DNA of 60,246 nucleotides from Pseudomonadota bacterium (GTDB lineage Bacteria; Pseudomonadota; Alphaproteobacteria; Rhizobiales; Rhizobiaceae): the NCBI GenBank assembly GCA_023399465.1, contig JAEWPB010000180.1:1-60246 (forward strand). The letters run 5' to 3'. Of this stretch, positions 32,062-43,195 are shown in pieces. The notes beneath the pieces were generated by a model, which was given only the letters and a program-made list of their open reading frames with translations, ran no database searches and was not told where the DNA came from. The position numbers and the translations under genes were made by a program. Numbering within the stretch: the first letter of the stretch is position 1; every line of letters starts with the position of its first letter.

Positions 32062-32886
32062 ATGGTCGCAGCAAATGAAGTTCGTCACAGCGAACAGGTG
32101 AAGGCTATTGATCCGATCTGGGACAGCCTTCGGGAGGAAGCGCGCACGGCAGCGGAACGGGATCCGATTCTGGCCGCCTTTCTCTATTCCACCGTTCTGA
32201 ACCATCGCTCGCTCGAGGACTGCGTCATTTACCGGATCTGCGAGCGCCTCGACCATCCTGACGTGCAGGCGGTGCTGCTGCGCCAGACCTTCGAGGAAAT
32301 GCTGGCAGACTGGCCGGAGTGGGGCGGGGTGCTGCGGGTCGACATCCAGGCGGTCTATGACCGTGACCCGGCATGCACGCGCTTCATGGAGCCGGTTCTC
32401 TATTTCAAGGGCTTCCATGCCATCCAGACTCACCGCCTGGCACACTGGCTCTGGGGCAAGGGTCGGCGCGATTTCGCTCTCTATCTGCAGAGCCGTTCCT
32501 CGAGCGTCTTCCAGACCGACATCAATCCGGCAGCGCGGATCGGCAGGGGGATCTTCCTCGATCATGCGACCGGCCTGGTCGTTGGCGAGACGGCAGTGAT
32601 CGGCGACAATGTCTCCATCCTGCATGGCGTCACCCTCGGCGGTACCGGCAAGGAAGGCAGCGATCGCCACCCGAAGATCGGCAATGGCGTGCTGATCGGG
32701 GCCGGTGCCAAAATCCTCGGCAACATCCGGATCGGCAATTGCTCGCGGGTGGCTGCCGGCTCCGTCGTCCTGAAGGAGGTGCCGGATAAGAAGACCGTTG
32801 CCGGCGTTCCCGCGCGGGTAGTGGGCGAGGCGGGATGCTCGGAACCGTCACGCGTGATGGACCAGTTGATCAATACCGGCGACTGA
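32062..32886 (+). CDS. cysE: Serine O-acetyltransferase
   Basis: A 274-residue enzyme that makes O-acetylserine from serine and acetyl-CoA, the first step of cysteine synthesis. An N-terminal helical domain (residues 1-140) is followed by the left-handed beta-helix of hexapeptide repeats (INPAARIGRGIFLDHATGLV and onward) with the catalytic His in DHATG and HGVTLGG. The ATG at 32062 follows GAGGAGA; an in-frame codon at 32032 lacks such a site. It is followed after 95 bp by a DUF3126 gene, an arrangement common in Rhizobiaceae. Confidence 0.94.
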   Translation: MVAANEVRHSEQVKAIDPIWDSLREEARTAAERDPILAAFLYSTVLNHRSLEDCVIYRICERLDHPDVQAVLLRQTFEEMLADWPEWGGVLRVDIQAVYDRDPACTRFMEPVLYFKGFHAIQTHRLAHWLWGKGRRDFALYLQSRSSSVFQTDINPAARIGRGIFLDHATGLVVGETAVIGDNVSILHGVTLGGTGKEGSDRHPKIGNGVLIGAGAKILGNIRIGNCSRVAAGSVVLKEVPDKKTVAGVPARVVGEAGCSEPSRVMDQLINTGD

Positions 32887-32981
32887 CGTGGACAGCGGGC
32901 ATAACCCTGCGTCTGGCCTTTACACTGCCGGATTTCCCATGCAACAAGCGGCCGACTTTGAACCGCTGATGGAGAAAAATT

Positions 32982-33185
32982 GTGAAGCCTGATGAGATCA
33001 AGAAGCTGGACGCCTACTTCAAACGCACGTTCAATCCGTCGGTTGTCGTAAAGGCGCGGCCGCGCAAGAACGACTCGGCCGAAGTCTATCTCGGCGACGA
33101 ATTTCTCGGCATCGTGTTCCGCGATGATGAGGACGGCGACCTGTCCTACAACTTCTCGATGGCAATCCTCGACGTCGATCTCTAA
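32982..33185 (+). CDS. DUF3126 family protein
   Basis: A 67-residue protein starting at GTG, with GGAGA upstream. It matches the DUF3126 pattern: EIKKLDAYFKRTFN, then VKARPRKNDSAEVYLGDEFL and the acidic DDEDGDLSYNFSMAILD end. The family is confined to alphaproteobacteria and is often downstream of cysE, as here. No function is known to me. Confidence 0.85.
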   Translation: MKPDEIKKLDAYFKRTFNPSVVVKARPRKNDSAEVYLGDEFLGIVFRDDEDGDLSYNFSMAILDVDL

Positions 33186-33220
33186 GTCGACGGTTCGCTT
33201 GCGCGATCAGTGAATGCCCG

Positions 33221-33258
33221 AAAGACCGGGGTCGTCATGGCCGTCGGTCTTTTCTTTT
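33221..33258 (+). terminator. Terminator after the DUF3126 gene
   Basis: AAAGACCG and CGGTCTTT pair across a 16-base loop, followed by TCTTTTTG. It ends the cysE-DUF3126 transcript. Confidence 0.75.
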
Positions 33259-33363
33259 TGTCGCATGTTTTCCGGCGCTTATGTTGCGGCGCACAAATTT
33301 CTTGACTTCGTTTGTGCGTTGCAATTTATTTGCGCTTCAGAAGACCTCTGGAAGGATGAGCAT

Positions 33364-33699
33364 ATGTTCAACTTTGACGAAGCGAACAAGAAGGGCAAGG
33401 AAGCCATGGACGCGGTGCTGAAGAGCTATTCCGACGTTGCCAAGAGCTTCCAGGCGATTGCTGCCGAGACTGCGGAATATTCGAAGAAGTCGATGCAGGA
33501 CAGTGTTGCGCATTTCGAGGCGCTTTCGGGCGCCAAGAACATGGAAACCGCCTACGAGCTCCAGACCGGCTATGCCAAGGCTGCTTACGAAGGTTTCGTG
33601 GCCGAGGCCACCAAGCTTACGGAAATGTACACCGATCTCGCCAAGACCGTGTACAAGCCCTATGAGGCGTCCCTGGCGAAGACGACCGCTTCGGCCTGA
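33364..33699 (+). CDS. Phasin family protein
   Basis: A 111-residue amphipathic helical protein. It begins MFNFDEANKKGKEAMDAVLK and contains repeated heptads (SYSDVAKSFQAIAAETAEYS, then ALSGAKNMETAYELQTGYAK) typical of phasins, which coat polyhydroxyalkanoate granules. The ATG at 33364 is preceded by a strong AAGGATGAG. In rhizobia several phasin paralogues exist, and some act as general stress or carbon-storage proteins. It is monocistronic with its own terminator. Confidence 0.88.
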   Translation: MFNFDEANKKGKEAMDAVLKSYSDVAKSFQAIAAETAEYSKKSMQDSVAHFEALSGAKNMETAYELQTGYAKAAYEGFVAEATKLTEMYTDLAKTVYKPYEASLAKTTASA

Positions 33700-33773
33700 G
33701 GGCGAGGCGGCCGCTCCGGCATCGTCCGGATAGCTAGCCGGCTCTATCGCGAGCCAGTTCGAATACCTATATA

Positions 33774-33804
33774 AAGGACCGGGTGCAGATCGTACCCGGT
33801 CCTT
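33774..33804 (+). terminator. Terminator of the phasin gene
   Basis: A perfect 11-bp stem AAGGACCGGGT/ACCCGGTCCTT with a 9-base loop is followed by TTGTTTGTT. It lies about 75 bp after the phasin stop and separates it from clpS. Confidence 0.85.
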
Positions 33805-33993
33805 TTGTTTGTTCAGCCATTCCGCGGCTTTCGCGCTGCACGATTTTTGCATGAACCGGCAGTGAGAATCCGGAATTGTGATTGCAGTGCGAGGCAGGGG
33901 GCTTAAAATCAACAAAGAATGAACTAAGTTAGGAAGTCGGATGTTCGGTGACGCCGTACTCGTGTCATCGCCGGCCGGATTGTTGGGGAATGA

Positions 33994-34353
33994 ATGAAGA
34001 TGATCGCAGTGCCGATCTCAATGCAGCAGGACGATGACAAGGGTGGGGATGCACCAGGTCGCGGAACCTCGGTGATCACTCGCACGAAGGCAAAGACAAA
34101 GAAACCGAATCTCTACCGCGTTCTTCTGCTGAATGATGACTACACCCCAATGGAATTTGTCATTCACATACTGGAGCGTTTTTTCCAGAAGGATCGTGAA
34201 GCTGCCACGCGCATCATGTTGCACGTTCACAATCACGGCGTTGGGGAGTGCGGCATCTATACCTATGAGGTAGCGGAGACGAAAGTCAGCCAGGTGATGG
34301 ATTTCTCCCGTCAGCATCAGCATCCGCTGCAATGTGTCATGGAAAAGAAGTGA
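33994..34353 (+). CDS. clpS: ATP-dependent Clp protease adaptor ClpS
   Basis: A 119-residue adaptor that delivers N-degron substrates to ClpA. The core is clear from residue ~38: PNLYRVLLLNDDYTPMEFVI, with LLNDDYTPMEFV forming the N-degron pocket, then MLHVHNHGVGECGIYTYEVA. The N-terminal ~35 residues are a polar, disordered extension, as usual. It is directly followed by clpA 10 bp later, the classic pair. Confidence 0.95.
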   Translation: MKMIAVPISMQQDDDKGGDAPGRGTSVITRTKAKTKKPNLYRVLLLNDDYTPMEFVIHILERFFQKDREAATRIMLHVHNHGVGECGIYTYEVAETKVSQVMDFSRQHQHPLQCVMEKK

Positions 34354-34363
34354 GGATCCAAAC

Positions 34364-36856
<2,493 letters not shown>

Positions 36857-36878
36857 CCAGTCTGTGCTAACAATATGA

Positions 36879-36900
36879 ATGCCGGGTTTCGACCCGGCAT
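36879..36900 (+). terminator. Terminator of the clpS-clpA operon
   Basis: ATGCCGGGT and ACCCGGCAT form a 9-bp stem with a TTCG tetraloop, 23 bp after the clpA stop. The following tract is only moderately T-rich (TTCC). It overlaps the earliest possible start of azlC and so argues for a later start there. Confidence 0.75.
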
Positions 36901-36937
36901 TTCCATGTCCTGCGATAGTTCTCCTTACGGAATTCCA

Positions 36938-37693
36938 ATGCATTGCGAAATCGAGGCGGCCTCGCGATCCCGCTGGTTCTGGATCGGTGCGAGAGGCATT
37001 TTCAGCCTGCCGGCAGTGATCCTGATGACGTCCTTCGTCGGCTTCAGCGCCTTCGCGCTCGAATCGGGCATCTCCCGCGGCGAAGCGATGTTCATGACCG
37101 TGACGATCTGGGCCCTGCCGGCCAAGATGATCCTTATCGGCATGATGACGAGCGGGGCCAATATGGCCGCCGCCTTTCTCGCCGTATCGCTCTCGTCGAT
37201 CCGGATGATGCCGATGGTCGCCTCGCTGATGCCCGAACTGCGCACGCCGCGCACATCGCAGTGGCGCTTGCTCGTCATGTCCCATTTCGTTGCGATCACG
37301 GCCTGGGTGTTTGCACTGCAGACGATCAAGGATGTGCCGCGCGAGGTGAGGGTCACCTATTTTACCGGCTTCGGTCTCACCATGGTGCTGGTAAACACGC
37401 TGCTCGTCGGCCTGTGTTACGGGCTGGTGGCGTCTTTTCCGCCGATCGTTGCCGGCGCTCTCTATTTCCTGACACCGGTCTATTTCGTCGCCTCGATCTG
37501 GGCGACTGCGCACCATTCGGTCGTGCGGATCGCCTTTGTCGTCGGTGTGATCGGCGGACCGCTGCTTGCGGTGGTCGCCCCGGGGTTCGACATCCTGATC
37601 GCCGGCGTGGGAGGCGGTACGCTCGCCTACCTCATCGACCGGCATGTCAGGCGCCGGCGCATGGCTGCAATCGGGGAGGCTGGCGGACGATGA
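36938..37693 (+). CDS. azlC: AzlC family branched-chain amino acid exporter, large subunit
   Basis: A 251-residue inner-membrane protein with about eight helices and the AzlC-type motif AFALESGISRGEAMFMTVTI near residues 40-60. With AzlD it exports branched-chain amino acids or analogues; azlC-azlD pairs are known in many bacteria. The ATG at 36938 was chosen because the one at 36875 lies in the clpA terminator; an ATG at 36905 is also possible. The stop overlaps the azlD start (ATGA). Confidence 0.88.
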   Translation: MHCEIEAASRSRWFWIGARGIFSLPAVILMTSFVGFSAFALESGISRGEAMFMTVTIWALPAKMILIGMMTSGANMAAAFLAVSLSSIRMMPMVASLMPELRTPRTSQWRLLVMSHFVAITAWVFALQTIKDVPREVRVTYFTGFGLTMVLVNTLLVGLCYGLVASFPPIVAGALYFLTPVYFVASIWATAHHSVVRIAFVVGVIGGPLLAVVAPGFDILIAGVGGGTLAYLIDRHVRRRRMAAIGEAGGR

Positions 37694-38031
37694 ATATCGC
37701 GGAGTGGTGGCCCTATATCTTCATCCTCGTGGCCGGCTGGCTCGCGACCGATTTCTGGCGCTGGATGGGTGTACTTGCCGGCAGCAGGCTTAATGAGGAT
37801 TCCGAGGCCTTGCACTGGGTGAGGGCAGTCGCCACTGCGCTGGTGATGGCGGTGACTGCGAAGCTGATCGTTTTTCCGACAGGAAGTCTCGAGGCCTCGC
37901 CGCTGTGGTTGCGGCTGGGTGCGGCGGCGCTGGGCTTTGCCGCATTCCTGGCATCGGGCCAGAAGGTGCTGGTCGGAGTGCTGACCTCGCTCGCCCTTCT
38001 GGCTGCCGGCCTATACCTGCTCGGGTTCTAA
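37690..38031 (+). CDS. azlD: AzlD family branched-chain amino acid exporter, small subunit
   Basis: A 113-residue membrane protein with about four helices (MNIAEWWPYIFILVAGWLAT, then LVMAVTAKLIVF and two more). The length and position right after azlC match AzlD. Its ATG overlaps the azlC stop, and its own stop overlaps by 4 bp the stop of the convergent HIT gene. Confidence 0.86.
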   Translation: MNIAEWWPYIFILVAGWLATDFWRWMGVLAGSRLNEDSEALHWVRAVATALVMAVTAKLIVFPTGSLEASPLWLRLGAAALGFAAFLASGQKVLVGVLTSLALLAAGLYLLGF

Positions 38032-38453
38032 AGCGCTGCCTTGATCTTCTCCGCATTGGCGGCGAGGACCGCGCCGTCTTCCATCTGGCCGGAGTGCGGC
38101 TTCAGGGGATTGGCGGCGTGGCGGGGAATGACGTGGAAGTGCAGGTGGAACACCGTCTGCCCGGCCGCAGGCTCGTTGAACTGGGCGATGAAGACGCCGT
38201 CGGCCTCGAAGGCTTCCTGCACTGCGTTGGCAATCTTCTGTACGATCGGCATGACCTTCGACAGCGTTGCCGGATCGGCATCGAGCAGATTGCGCGACGA
38301 GGCCTTCGGGATCACCAGCGTGTGGCCCGGAGCCTGCGGCATCGCATCCATGATCACCAGAGCATCGTCGTCCTCGTAGACCCGGTGCGACGGAATCTCG
38401 CCGCGCAGGATCTTGGCGAAGATGTTGTTGCTGTCATAGGCGGCACTGCTCAT
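38028..38453 (-). CDS. HIT family nucleotide hydrolase
   Basis: A 141-residue protein of the histidine triad family. The HIT motif is HLHFHVIPR (near residue 110), with the first triad region CEIP-like part seen as KILRGEIPSHRVYEDDDALV at the N-terminus. HIT enzymes hydrolyse nucleoside phosphoramidates or adenylylated products. The start at 38453 is followed by a typical N-terminus (MSSAAYDSNNIFAKILRGEI). It overlaps azlD tail to tail. Confidence 0.92.
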   Translation of the reverse strand: MSSAAYDSNNIFAKILRGEIPSHRVYEDDDALVIMDAMPQAPGHTLVIPKASSRNLLDADPATLSKVMPIVQKIANAVQEAFEADGVFIAQFNEPAAGQTVFHLHFHVIPRHAANPLKPHSGQMEDGAVLAANAEKIKAAL

Positions 38454-38519
38454 GTCGGAATCTCCTCGTTCGTTTCTCGTTGTTTAGGCCCGGTTGCCCG
38501 GCGCGATCAAGGGTGCACT

Positions 38520-39710
38520 TCAGCGTTGCTGCCGCTCTCCCTTGCGAAAGGGGCTGTGGTCATCGAGGACTTCGCCGATCTCGGCAATGTCGAGGCGTTC
38601 GCGCTCGAGATAGCTCGCGACGGCACGCCGAAGCCCGGCATGGGCGATGTAGTGGGCGGAATGGGTGGTCACCGGCACATAGCCGCGAGCCAGCTTGTGT
38701 TCGCCCTGGGCGCCGGCCTCGACGCGAGCCAGCCCCTTCTCCAGCGCGAAATCGATCGCCTGGTGATAGCAGACCTCGAAATGCAGGTAAGGGTGGTCTT
38801 CGATGCAGCCCCAGTGGCGTCCATAGAGCGCATCGCCGCCGATGAAGTTGATGGCGCCGGCGATATAGCGACCGCCGCGCTTCGCCATGATCAGCAGGAT
38901 GTCCTCAGGCATGCGCTCGCCGATCAGCGAATAGAAGGTTCGCGTCAGGTAGGGGCGGCCCCATTTGCGGCTGCCGGTATCCATGTAGAAGGCGAAGAAC
39001 TGGTCCCAGACGTCTTCCGTGAGGTCGCGCCCGGTCAGCCAGTCGACGGTGATGCCGTTTTCGAGCGCGGCGCGGCGTTCCTTTTTCAGCGCCTTCCGCT
39101 TGCGCGAGGCGAGGGTTTCGAGAAATGCGTCGTGATTGGCGTAGCCGGCATTGATGAAATGGAACTGCTGGTCGGTGCGGTGCAGGTAGCCCTCTTCCTC
39201 GAGGATCGCCATTTCATCGGGCGGCACGAAGGTGACATGCGCCGACGAGGCGCCGAGGTGCTCTGTCACCAGGCGGAGACCTGCGGCGAGGGCGTGGCGT
39301 TTCTCGTCCATGTGGTCGCTCGACGGGGTGAGGAGCCGCGGACCGGTTGCCGGCGTGAAGGGCACGGCGGCCTGCAGTTTGGGGTAGTAGCGTCCGCCCG
39401 CCCTTTCGAAGGCGTCGGCCCAGCCGTGGTCGAAGACATATTCGCCCTGGCTGTGGTTTTTGAGGTAGCAGGGAATTGCGCCGACAAGCGTACCGTCGGG
39501 GGCCTCCAGGAGAAGATGATTGCCAAGCCATCCGGTGCGCTGCGATGCCGAGCCGGACTCCTCGAGCGCCGACAGGAAGGCCCAGGAGACAAAGGGGTTG
39601 TAGGCGCTGGGCCCGGCCTTCCTCGAGGCGCCATGCAACGTGTTCCACCTTTGCGGCGCGATCGCCGTGAAGGATCGTTCGATGGTAATCGAATGTTCGC
39701 TGGTGGTCAT
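38520..39710 (-). CDS. COG3146 (GNAT-like) protein, putative peptidoglycan-related acyltransferase
   Basis: A 396-residue soluble protein of the DUF482/COG3146 family, which has a duplicated GNAT fold like FemAB. Recognisable parts are SYNPFVSWAFLSALEESGSA near residue 40, HVTFVPPDE, and RGYVPVTTHSAHYIAHAGLR near the C-terminus. The family is widespread in proteobacteria; peptidoglycan or lipid aminoacylation has been suggested but not shown to my knowledge. It lies 66 bp upstream (same strand) of the HIT gene and may be co-transcribed with it. Confidence 0.83.
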   Translation of the reverse strand: MTTSEHSITIERSFTAIAPQRWNTLHGASRKAGPSAYNPFVSWAFLSALEESGSASQRTGWLGNHLLLEAPDGTLVGAIPCYLKNHSQGEYVFDHGWADAFERAGGRYYPKLQAAVPFTPATGPRLLTPSSDHMDEKRHALAAGLRLVTEHLGASSAHVTFVPPDEMAILEEEGYLHRTDQQFHFINAGYANHDAFLETLASRKRKALKKERRAALENGITVDWLTGRDLTEDVWDQFFAFYMDTGSRKWGRPYLTRTFYSLIGERMPEDILLIMAKRGGRYIAGAINFIGGDALYGRHWGCIEDHPYLHFEVCYHQAIDFALEKGLARVEAGAQGEHKLARGYVPVTTHSAHYIAHAGLRRAVASYLERERLDIAEIGEVLDDHSPFRKGERQQR

Positions 39711-39828
39711 GGGGTGAGATGACGCCCTTCGTTGCGCTTTCCCGAACTGGCAGGGCGACTTTCACCGCCCTGCCTTTTTCGAAGTGTGCCGATGATCGTG
39801 GTCAAATAGCGGCCTTGTGTGAAGGCAG

Positions 39829-40542
39829 TTATGCGACCGGATCGAACCCCTCGAAGGTCATCTGGTCGGCGTTGGCGAAGGTGTGTTCGCGCGCCTTGTC
39901 GTCTCGTACCGTCCAGGTGATCACGGGAATGCCGCGTGCTCGCTGGGCGGTGACGAACGGGTTCGGCAGATGGCCGTAGTGATAGGAGATAAAGTCGAGG
40001 CCAAGATGCATGGCCTCGTCGTGCTGGAAGAAGGTTTCGGGATCGTCGCCTTCCGCCGTCAGGCCGACGGGGTAGGGGCAATCCAGTTCCTTCAGGTCCT
40101 TCAGCAGCCAGTGATCGAAGCTCATCAGCGCCACGGGGCCCTTGTAGCCCTCGAGCGTGTCGAGCACGGCGGCGGCAAAACCGTCGTCGTCGCCCTTGCG
40201 GCCTTTGAGTTCGATGACCAGCGGCACGCGGCCCTTGACGAGATCGAGAAGCTGGCGAAGCGTCGGCACCTTGTCCCTGGTGCCGCCGACCGACAGCAGT
40301 GCCAGTTCGGCACTGGTGCGCTCGCGAACGTCGCCGGGGATGTTGCAGAGCCGCTGCAGGTCGTCGTCGTGGAAGATCACCGGAACGCCGTCAGCGGCAT
40401 ATTGCAGATCGCACTCGATGGCATAGCCTGCCTCGACCGCCCGGGAAAATGCCGAAAGCGTATTTTCCCATATCGCCTTGTTCATATCGTGATAGCCACG
40501 ATGGGCGATTGGCTGTTTCGTCAGCCAGTCGGGCGTTGTCAT
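39829..40542 (-). CDS. ugpQ: Glycerophosphodiester phosphodiesterase
   Basis: A 237-residue enzyme that hydrolyses glycerophosphodiesters to sn-glycerol 3-phosphate and an alcohol. The GDPD signature is plain: IAHRGYHDMNKAIWENTLSA (with catalytic HRG and EN), IECDLQ and VIFHDDDL. It has no signal peptide, so it is cytoplasmic, as UgpQ is. Its start overlaps the stop of the RidA gene, so the two form an operon. Confidence 0.9.
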   Translation of the reverse strand: MTTPDWLTKQPIAHRGYHDMNKAIWENTLSAFSRAVEAGYAIECDLQYAADGVPVIFHDDDLQRLCNIPGDVRERTSAELALLSVGGTRDKVPTLRQLLDLVKGRVPLVIELKGRKGDDDGFAAAVLDTLEGYKGPVALMSFDHWLLKDLKELDCPYPVGLTAEGDDPETFFQHDEAMHLGLDFISYHYGHLPNPFVTAQRARGIPVITWTVRDDKAREHTFANADQMTFEGFDPVA

Positions 40543-41009
40543 GCCGAGATTTCCATGATCGCGTCGACCTCGACGGCGGCGTTGAGCGGCAGCGCTGCCA
40601 TGCCTACCGCGGCACGGGCGTGCTTGCCGGGCTCGCCGAGGACATTGGCGATCAGGTTCGAGGCGCCGTTCATCACCAGGTGCTGTTCGGTAAACGACGG
40701 CATCGAGGCGATGAAGCCGTTGAGCTTGACCACCCGCTTGATGCGGCCGAGGTCGCCACCGAGCGCGGCCTTTGCCTGGGCCAGGATGTTGATGGCGCAG
40801 AGTTCGGCGGCGCGCTGGCCACCGGCAACGTCGACATCACGGCCGAGCAGGCCGGTCACTGCGATCTTGCCGTTCTCGATCGGCAGCTGGCCCGAAAGGT
40901 ACAGGTGATTCCCGCTGATGACATAGGAAACGTAGTTGGCTGCCGGCGTTGCCGCTTCCGGAAGGGCGATCCCCAGCTCTTTCAGACGGTGCTCGATGGT
41001 TTCAGACAT
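40539..41009 (-). CDS. RidA family protein
   Basis: A 156-residue member of the YjgF/YER057c/UK114 family. The core is ISGNHLYLSGQLPIENGKIA and later NGFIASMPSFTEQHLVMNGA. The conserved Arg that binds the carboxylate of enamine/imine intermediates in RidA proper is seen only as ARAAVGMAALP, so the subclass is Rid-like (type 1 with an N-terminal extension, HRLKELGIALP). The start at 41009 follows GGGAG. It overlaps ugpQ by 4 bp. Confidence 0.88.
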   Translation of the reverse strand: MSETIEHRLKELGIALPEAATPAANYVSYVISGNHLYLSGQLPIENGKIAVTGLLGRDVDVAGGQRAAELCAINILAQAKAALGGDLGRIKRVVKLNGFIASMPSFTEQHLVMNGASNLIANVLGEPGKHARAAVGMAALPLNAAVEVDAIMEISA

Positions 41010-41127
41010 GTTGAACTCCCACTTTCGTTGTAAACTTCCAAAAAATCTTGCTATCAACGCAAGAGCGCCTCGTTTCGGTCGTATCGGTTCTTATAACATC
41101 GGCGCCGAGTGCAACAGGAGATATTGT

Positions 41128-41955
41128 ATGTTTCGGTCGAGCTTTGCCGCTGTTCTTCTCGCAAGCGCCGGCGCGATCTGCTTGGCGGCGGGGGGTGCAC
41201 AGGCAGCGGCTGCGAGCGGCCTCATACCTCATCGAGCGGTTTATGATCTCGAACTCAAGGATGCGTCCGAGCGTTCGGGGATTGCCGGCATGTCCGGCCG
41301 CATGGTCTACGAGTTCGACGGCGCGGAATGCACCGGCTACACGACCAAGTTCCGCTTCGTCACCCAGATCGATACCGGTGACGACAGGCGGGTGACGGAC
41401 CAGCAGACCAACAGTTTCGAGGATGTGAAGGCCGGCATATTCCGCTTCCAGACGAAGTCGTTCACGGACGAGCAACTCGACAAGGAAGTGAAGGGCAACG
41501 CCCGCGAAGTGAACGACAGCGTCAAGGTCGATCTGAGCGAGCCGTCCAAGCGCGAGGTCGAGCTGGCCGCGAGCCGGTTCCCCACCGAGCACATGCTCGA
41601 GGTGATCGATCATGCCAAGCAGGGCAAGAAAATCTTCGAATCGCGCATCTTCGATGGCTCCGACAACGGCGACCAGACGCTGCTGACCACGACCGTCGTC
41701 GGCAACAAGAAGACGCCGAGCAGTGACGATGCCGAAACCCGGGTCGCCGGCGTTCTCGGCAAGTCGGCCTACTGGCCCGTGACGATTGCCTATTTCAACG
41801 ATGACAACACCGCGGACGCCACGCCGATCTACCGCATGTCGTTCAAGCTCTACGAGAACGGCATCACCCGCGACCTGACCATGGACTACGGCGATTTCGT
41901 CCTGACCGGACGTCTGAAGAAACTCGAACTGCTCGAAAACAAGGGCTGCACCTGA
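41128..41955 (+). CDS. eipB: EipB family periplasmic protein (DUF1849)
   Basis: A 275-residue secreted protein. The signal peptide (MFRSSFAAVLLASAGAICLA plus AGGAQA) is followed by the DUF1849 domain: LIPHRAVYDLELKDA, GRMVYEFDGAECTGY and IYRMSFKLYENGITRD. In Brucella, EipB is a beta-spiral protein needed for envelope integrity that is locked by a disulfide near its two ends. Here Cys68 and Cys274 (penultimate residue) are in those places. ATG 41128 follows AGGAG. It is transcribed alone, ahead of the rpsB leader. Confidence 0.87.
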   Translation: MFRSSFAAVLLASAGAICLAAGGAQAAAASGLIPHRAVYDLELKDASERSGIAGMSGRMVYEFDGAECTGYTTKFRFVTQIDTGDDRRVTDQQTNSFEDVKAGIFRFQTKSFTDEQLDKEVKGNAREVNDSVKVDLSEPSKREVELAASRFPTEHMLEVIDHAKQGKKIFESRIFDGSDNGDQTLLTTTVVGNKKTPSSDDAETRVAGVLGKSAYWPVTIAYFNDDNTADATPIYRMSFKLYENGITRDLTMDYGDFVLTGRLKKLELLENKGCT

Positions 41956-42080
41956 CGGTGCGGCGGGCGCGCCTTGGCTAAAATGCGACCAGTAAGGCTC
42001 TTCTCGCTTGATTTTGCCGGTCAGGAAGGATAAGGGCACCAGCATTCCACACGTGAGGCTTGGGAGCGTCCGGGAGAAAT

Positions 42081-42118
42081 CCGGGCCTTTCCGCCCGGTG
42101 GCACCTCGAAAGAGGTGC
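42081..42118 (+). promoter_or_regulatory. Structured leader of rpsB
   Basis: Two adjacent hairpins lie 40 bp before the rpsB ATG: CCGGGC/GCCCGG (42081-42098, 6-base loop) and GCACCTC-GAAA-GAGGTGC (42101-42118, a GNRA tetraloop). Neither has a T-run. rpsB leaders often fold into a structure that S2 binds to repress its own translation. That role is inferred. Confidence 0.5.
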
Positions 42119-42160
42119 TGTTGGCCTTGCGGAGGTTCAACCGGAAAAGGAGACAAAGGC

Positions 42161-42925
42161 ATGGCATTGCCTGATTTCAACATGCGTCAGCTTCTCGAAG
42201 CTGGTGTTCACTTCGGCCACCAGACCCACCGCTGGAACCCGAAGATGAAGCCGTACATCTTCGGCGATCGCAACAACATCCACATCATCGACTTGGCCCA
42301 GACCGTTCCGATGCTGTCGAAGGCCCTTCAGGTCGTTTCCGACACCGTCGCTCGCGGCGGCCGCGTGCTGTTCGTCGGCACCAAGCGTCAGGCTTCCGAA
42401 ATCATTGCCGACGCCGCAAAGCGTTCGGCCCAGTACTACGTCAACTCCCGCTGGCTCGGCGGCATGCTGACCAACTGGAAGACCATCTCGAACTCGATCG
42501 CCCGCCTGCGCAAGCTCGACGAGATTCTCGCTTCTGAAGCTTCCGGCTTCACCAAGAAGGAGCGCCTGAACCTCGAGCGCGAACGCGAGAAGCTGGACAA
42601 GGCTCTCGGCGGTATCCGCGACATGGGCGGCACGCCGGACCTGATGTTCATCATCGACACCAACAAGGAAAAGATCGCGATCGACGAAGCCAAGCGTCTT
42701 GGCATTCCGGTCGTTGCGATCATCGACTCGAACTGCGATCCGGATGCGATCGACTTCCCGATCCCGGGTAACGACGACGCGTCGCGCGCAATCGCTCTTT
42801 ACTGCGACCTCATCGCTCGCGCTGCCATCGACGGCATCGCGCGTCAGCAGGGCGCTTCGGGCCGTGATCTTGGCGCTTCCGAGGAAGTTATCGCCGAGCC
42901 GGCTCTGGAAGAGTCGAACGCCTGA
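42161..42925 (+). CDS. rpsB: 30S ribosomal protein S2
   Basis: A 254-residue small-subunit protein. It begins MALPDFNMRQLLEAGVHFGH and shows NIHIIDLAQTVPML, RWLGGMLTNWKTI and the DLMFIIDTNKEKIAIDEAKR segment, all standard. It binds 16S rRNA at the platform and helps recruit S1. ATG 42161 is preceded by AAAAGGAG; the longer in-frame start at 42008 would run through the structured leader. It heads the rpsB-tsf cluster. Confidence 0.97.
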   Translation: MALPDFNMRQLLEAGVHFGHQTHRWNPKMKPYIFGDRNNIHIIDLAQTVPMLSKALQVVSDTVARGGRVLFVGTKRQASEIIADAAKRSAQYYVNSRWLGGMLTNWKTISNSIARLRKLDEILASEASGFTKKERLNLEREREKLDKALGGIRDMGGTPDLMFIIDTNKEKIAIDEAKRLGIPVVAIIDSNCDPDAIDFPIPGNDDASRAIALYCDLIARAAIDGIARQQGASGRDLGASEEVIAEPALEESNA

Positions 42926-42936
42926 TAAGGCTGGGA

Positions 42937-42969
42937 TGCGGAGCGCGAAAGCGGTCCGCATTTCATTTT
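42937..42969 (+). terminator. Terminator or attenuator between rpsB and tsf
   Basis: TGCGGA..TCCGCA with an inner CGC-GAAA-GCG, interrupted by a G-G mismatch, is followed by TTTCATTTT. It lies 12 bp after the rpsB stop and may set the S2 to EF-Ts ratio. Confidence 0.7.
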
Positions 42970-43195
42970 GAGTATCAGGCAAGGCCGTTTTCGAATTCAT
43001 GATTCGGCGGCCTTGCCCTGTTTTGAGGCGCAGGATTGACGAGGCATGGTCCTCGCCAGAGCACCCGCCCCAAAAATCGTGGTGGAGGCGGTGTTCATCA
43101 CGCTGTCACACTTCCGGGTACACTTCGCCCCCAATACGGGTGCCGCGTCCGCTTGCGGGCCGCCGTGCACCGAACGAACCGACAAGAGGCAAACA

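Noticed and set aside
39749..39774. Hairpin GGCAGGGCG/CGCCCTGCC followed by TTTTT on the + strand
   Set aside because: It looks like a terminator only on the + strand, where no gene precedes it; the neighbouring genes are on the - strand, where it has no U-tract. Its role is unclear.
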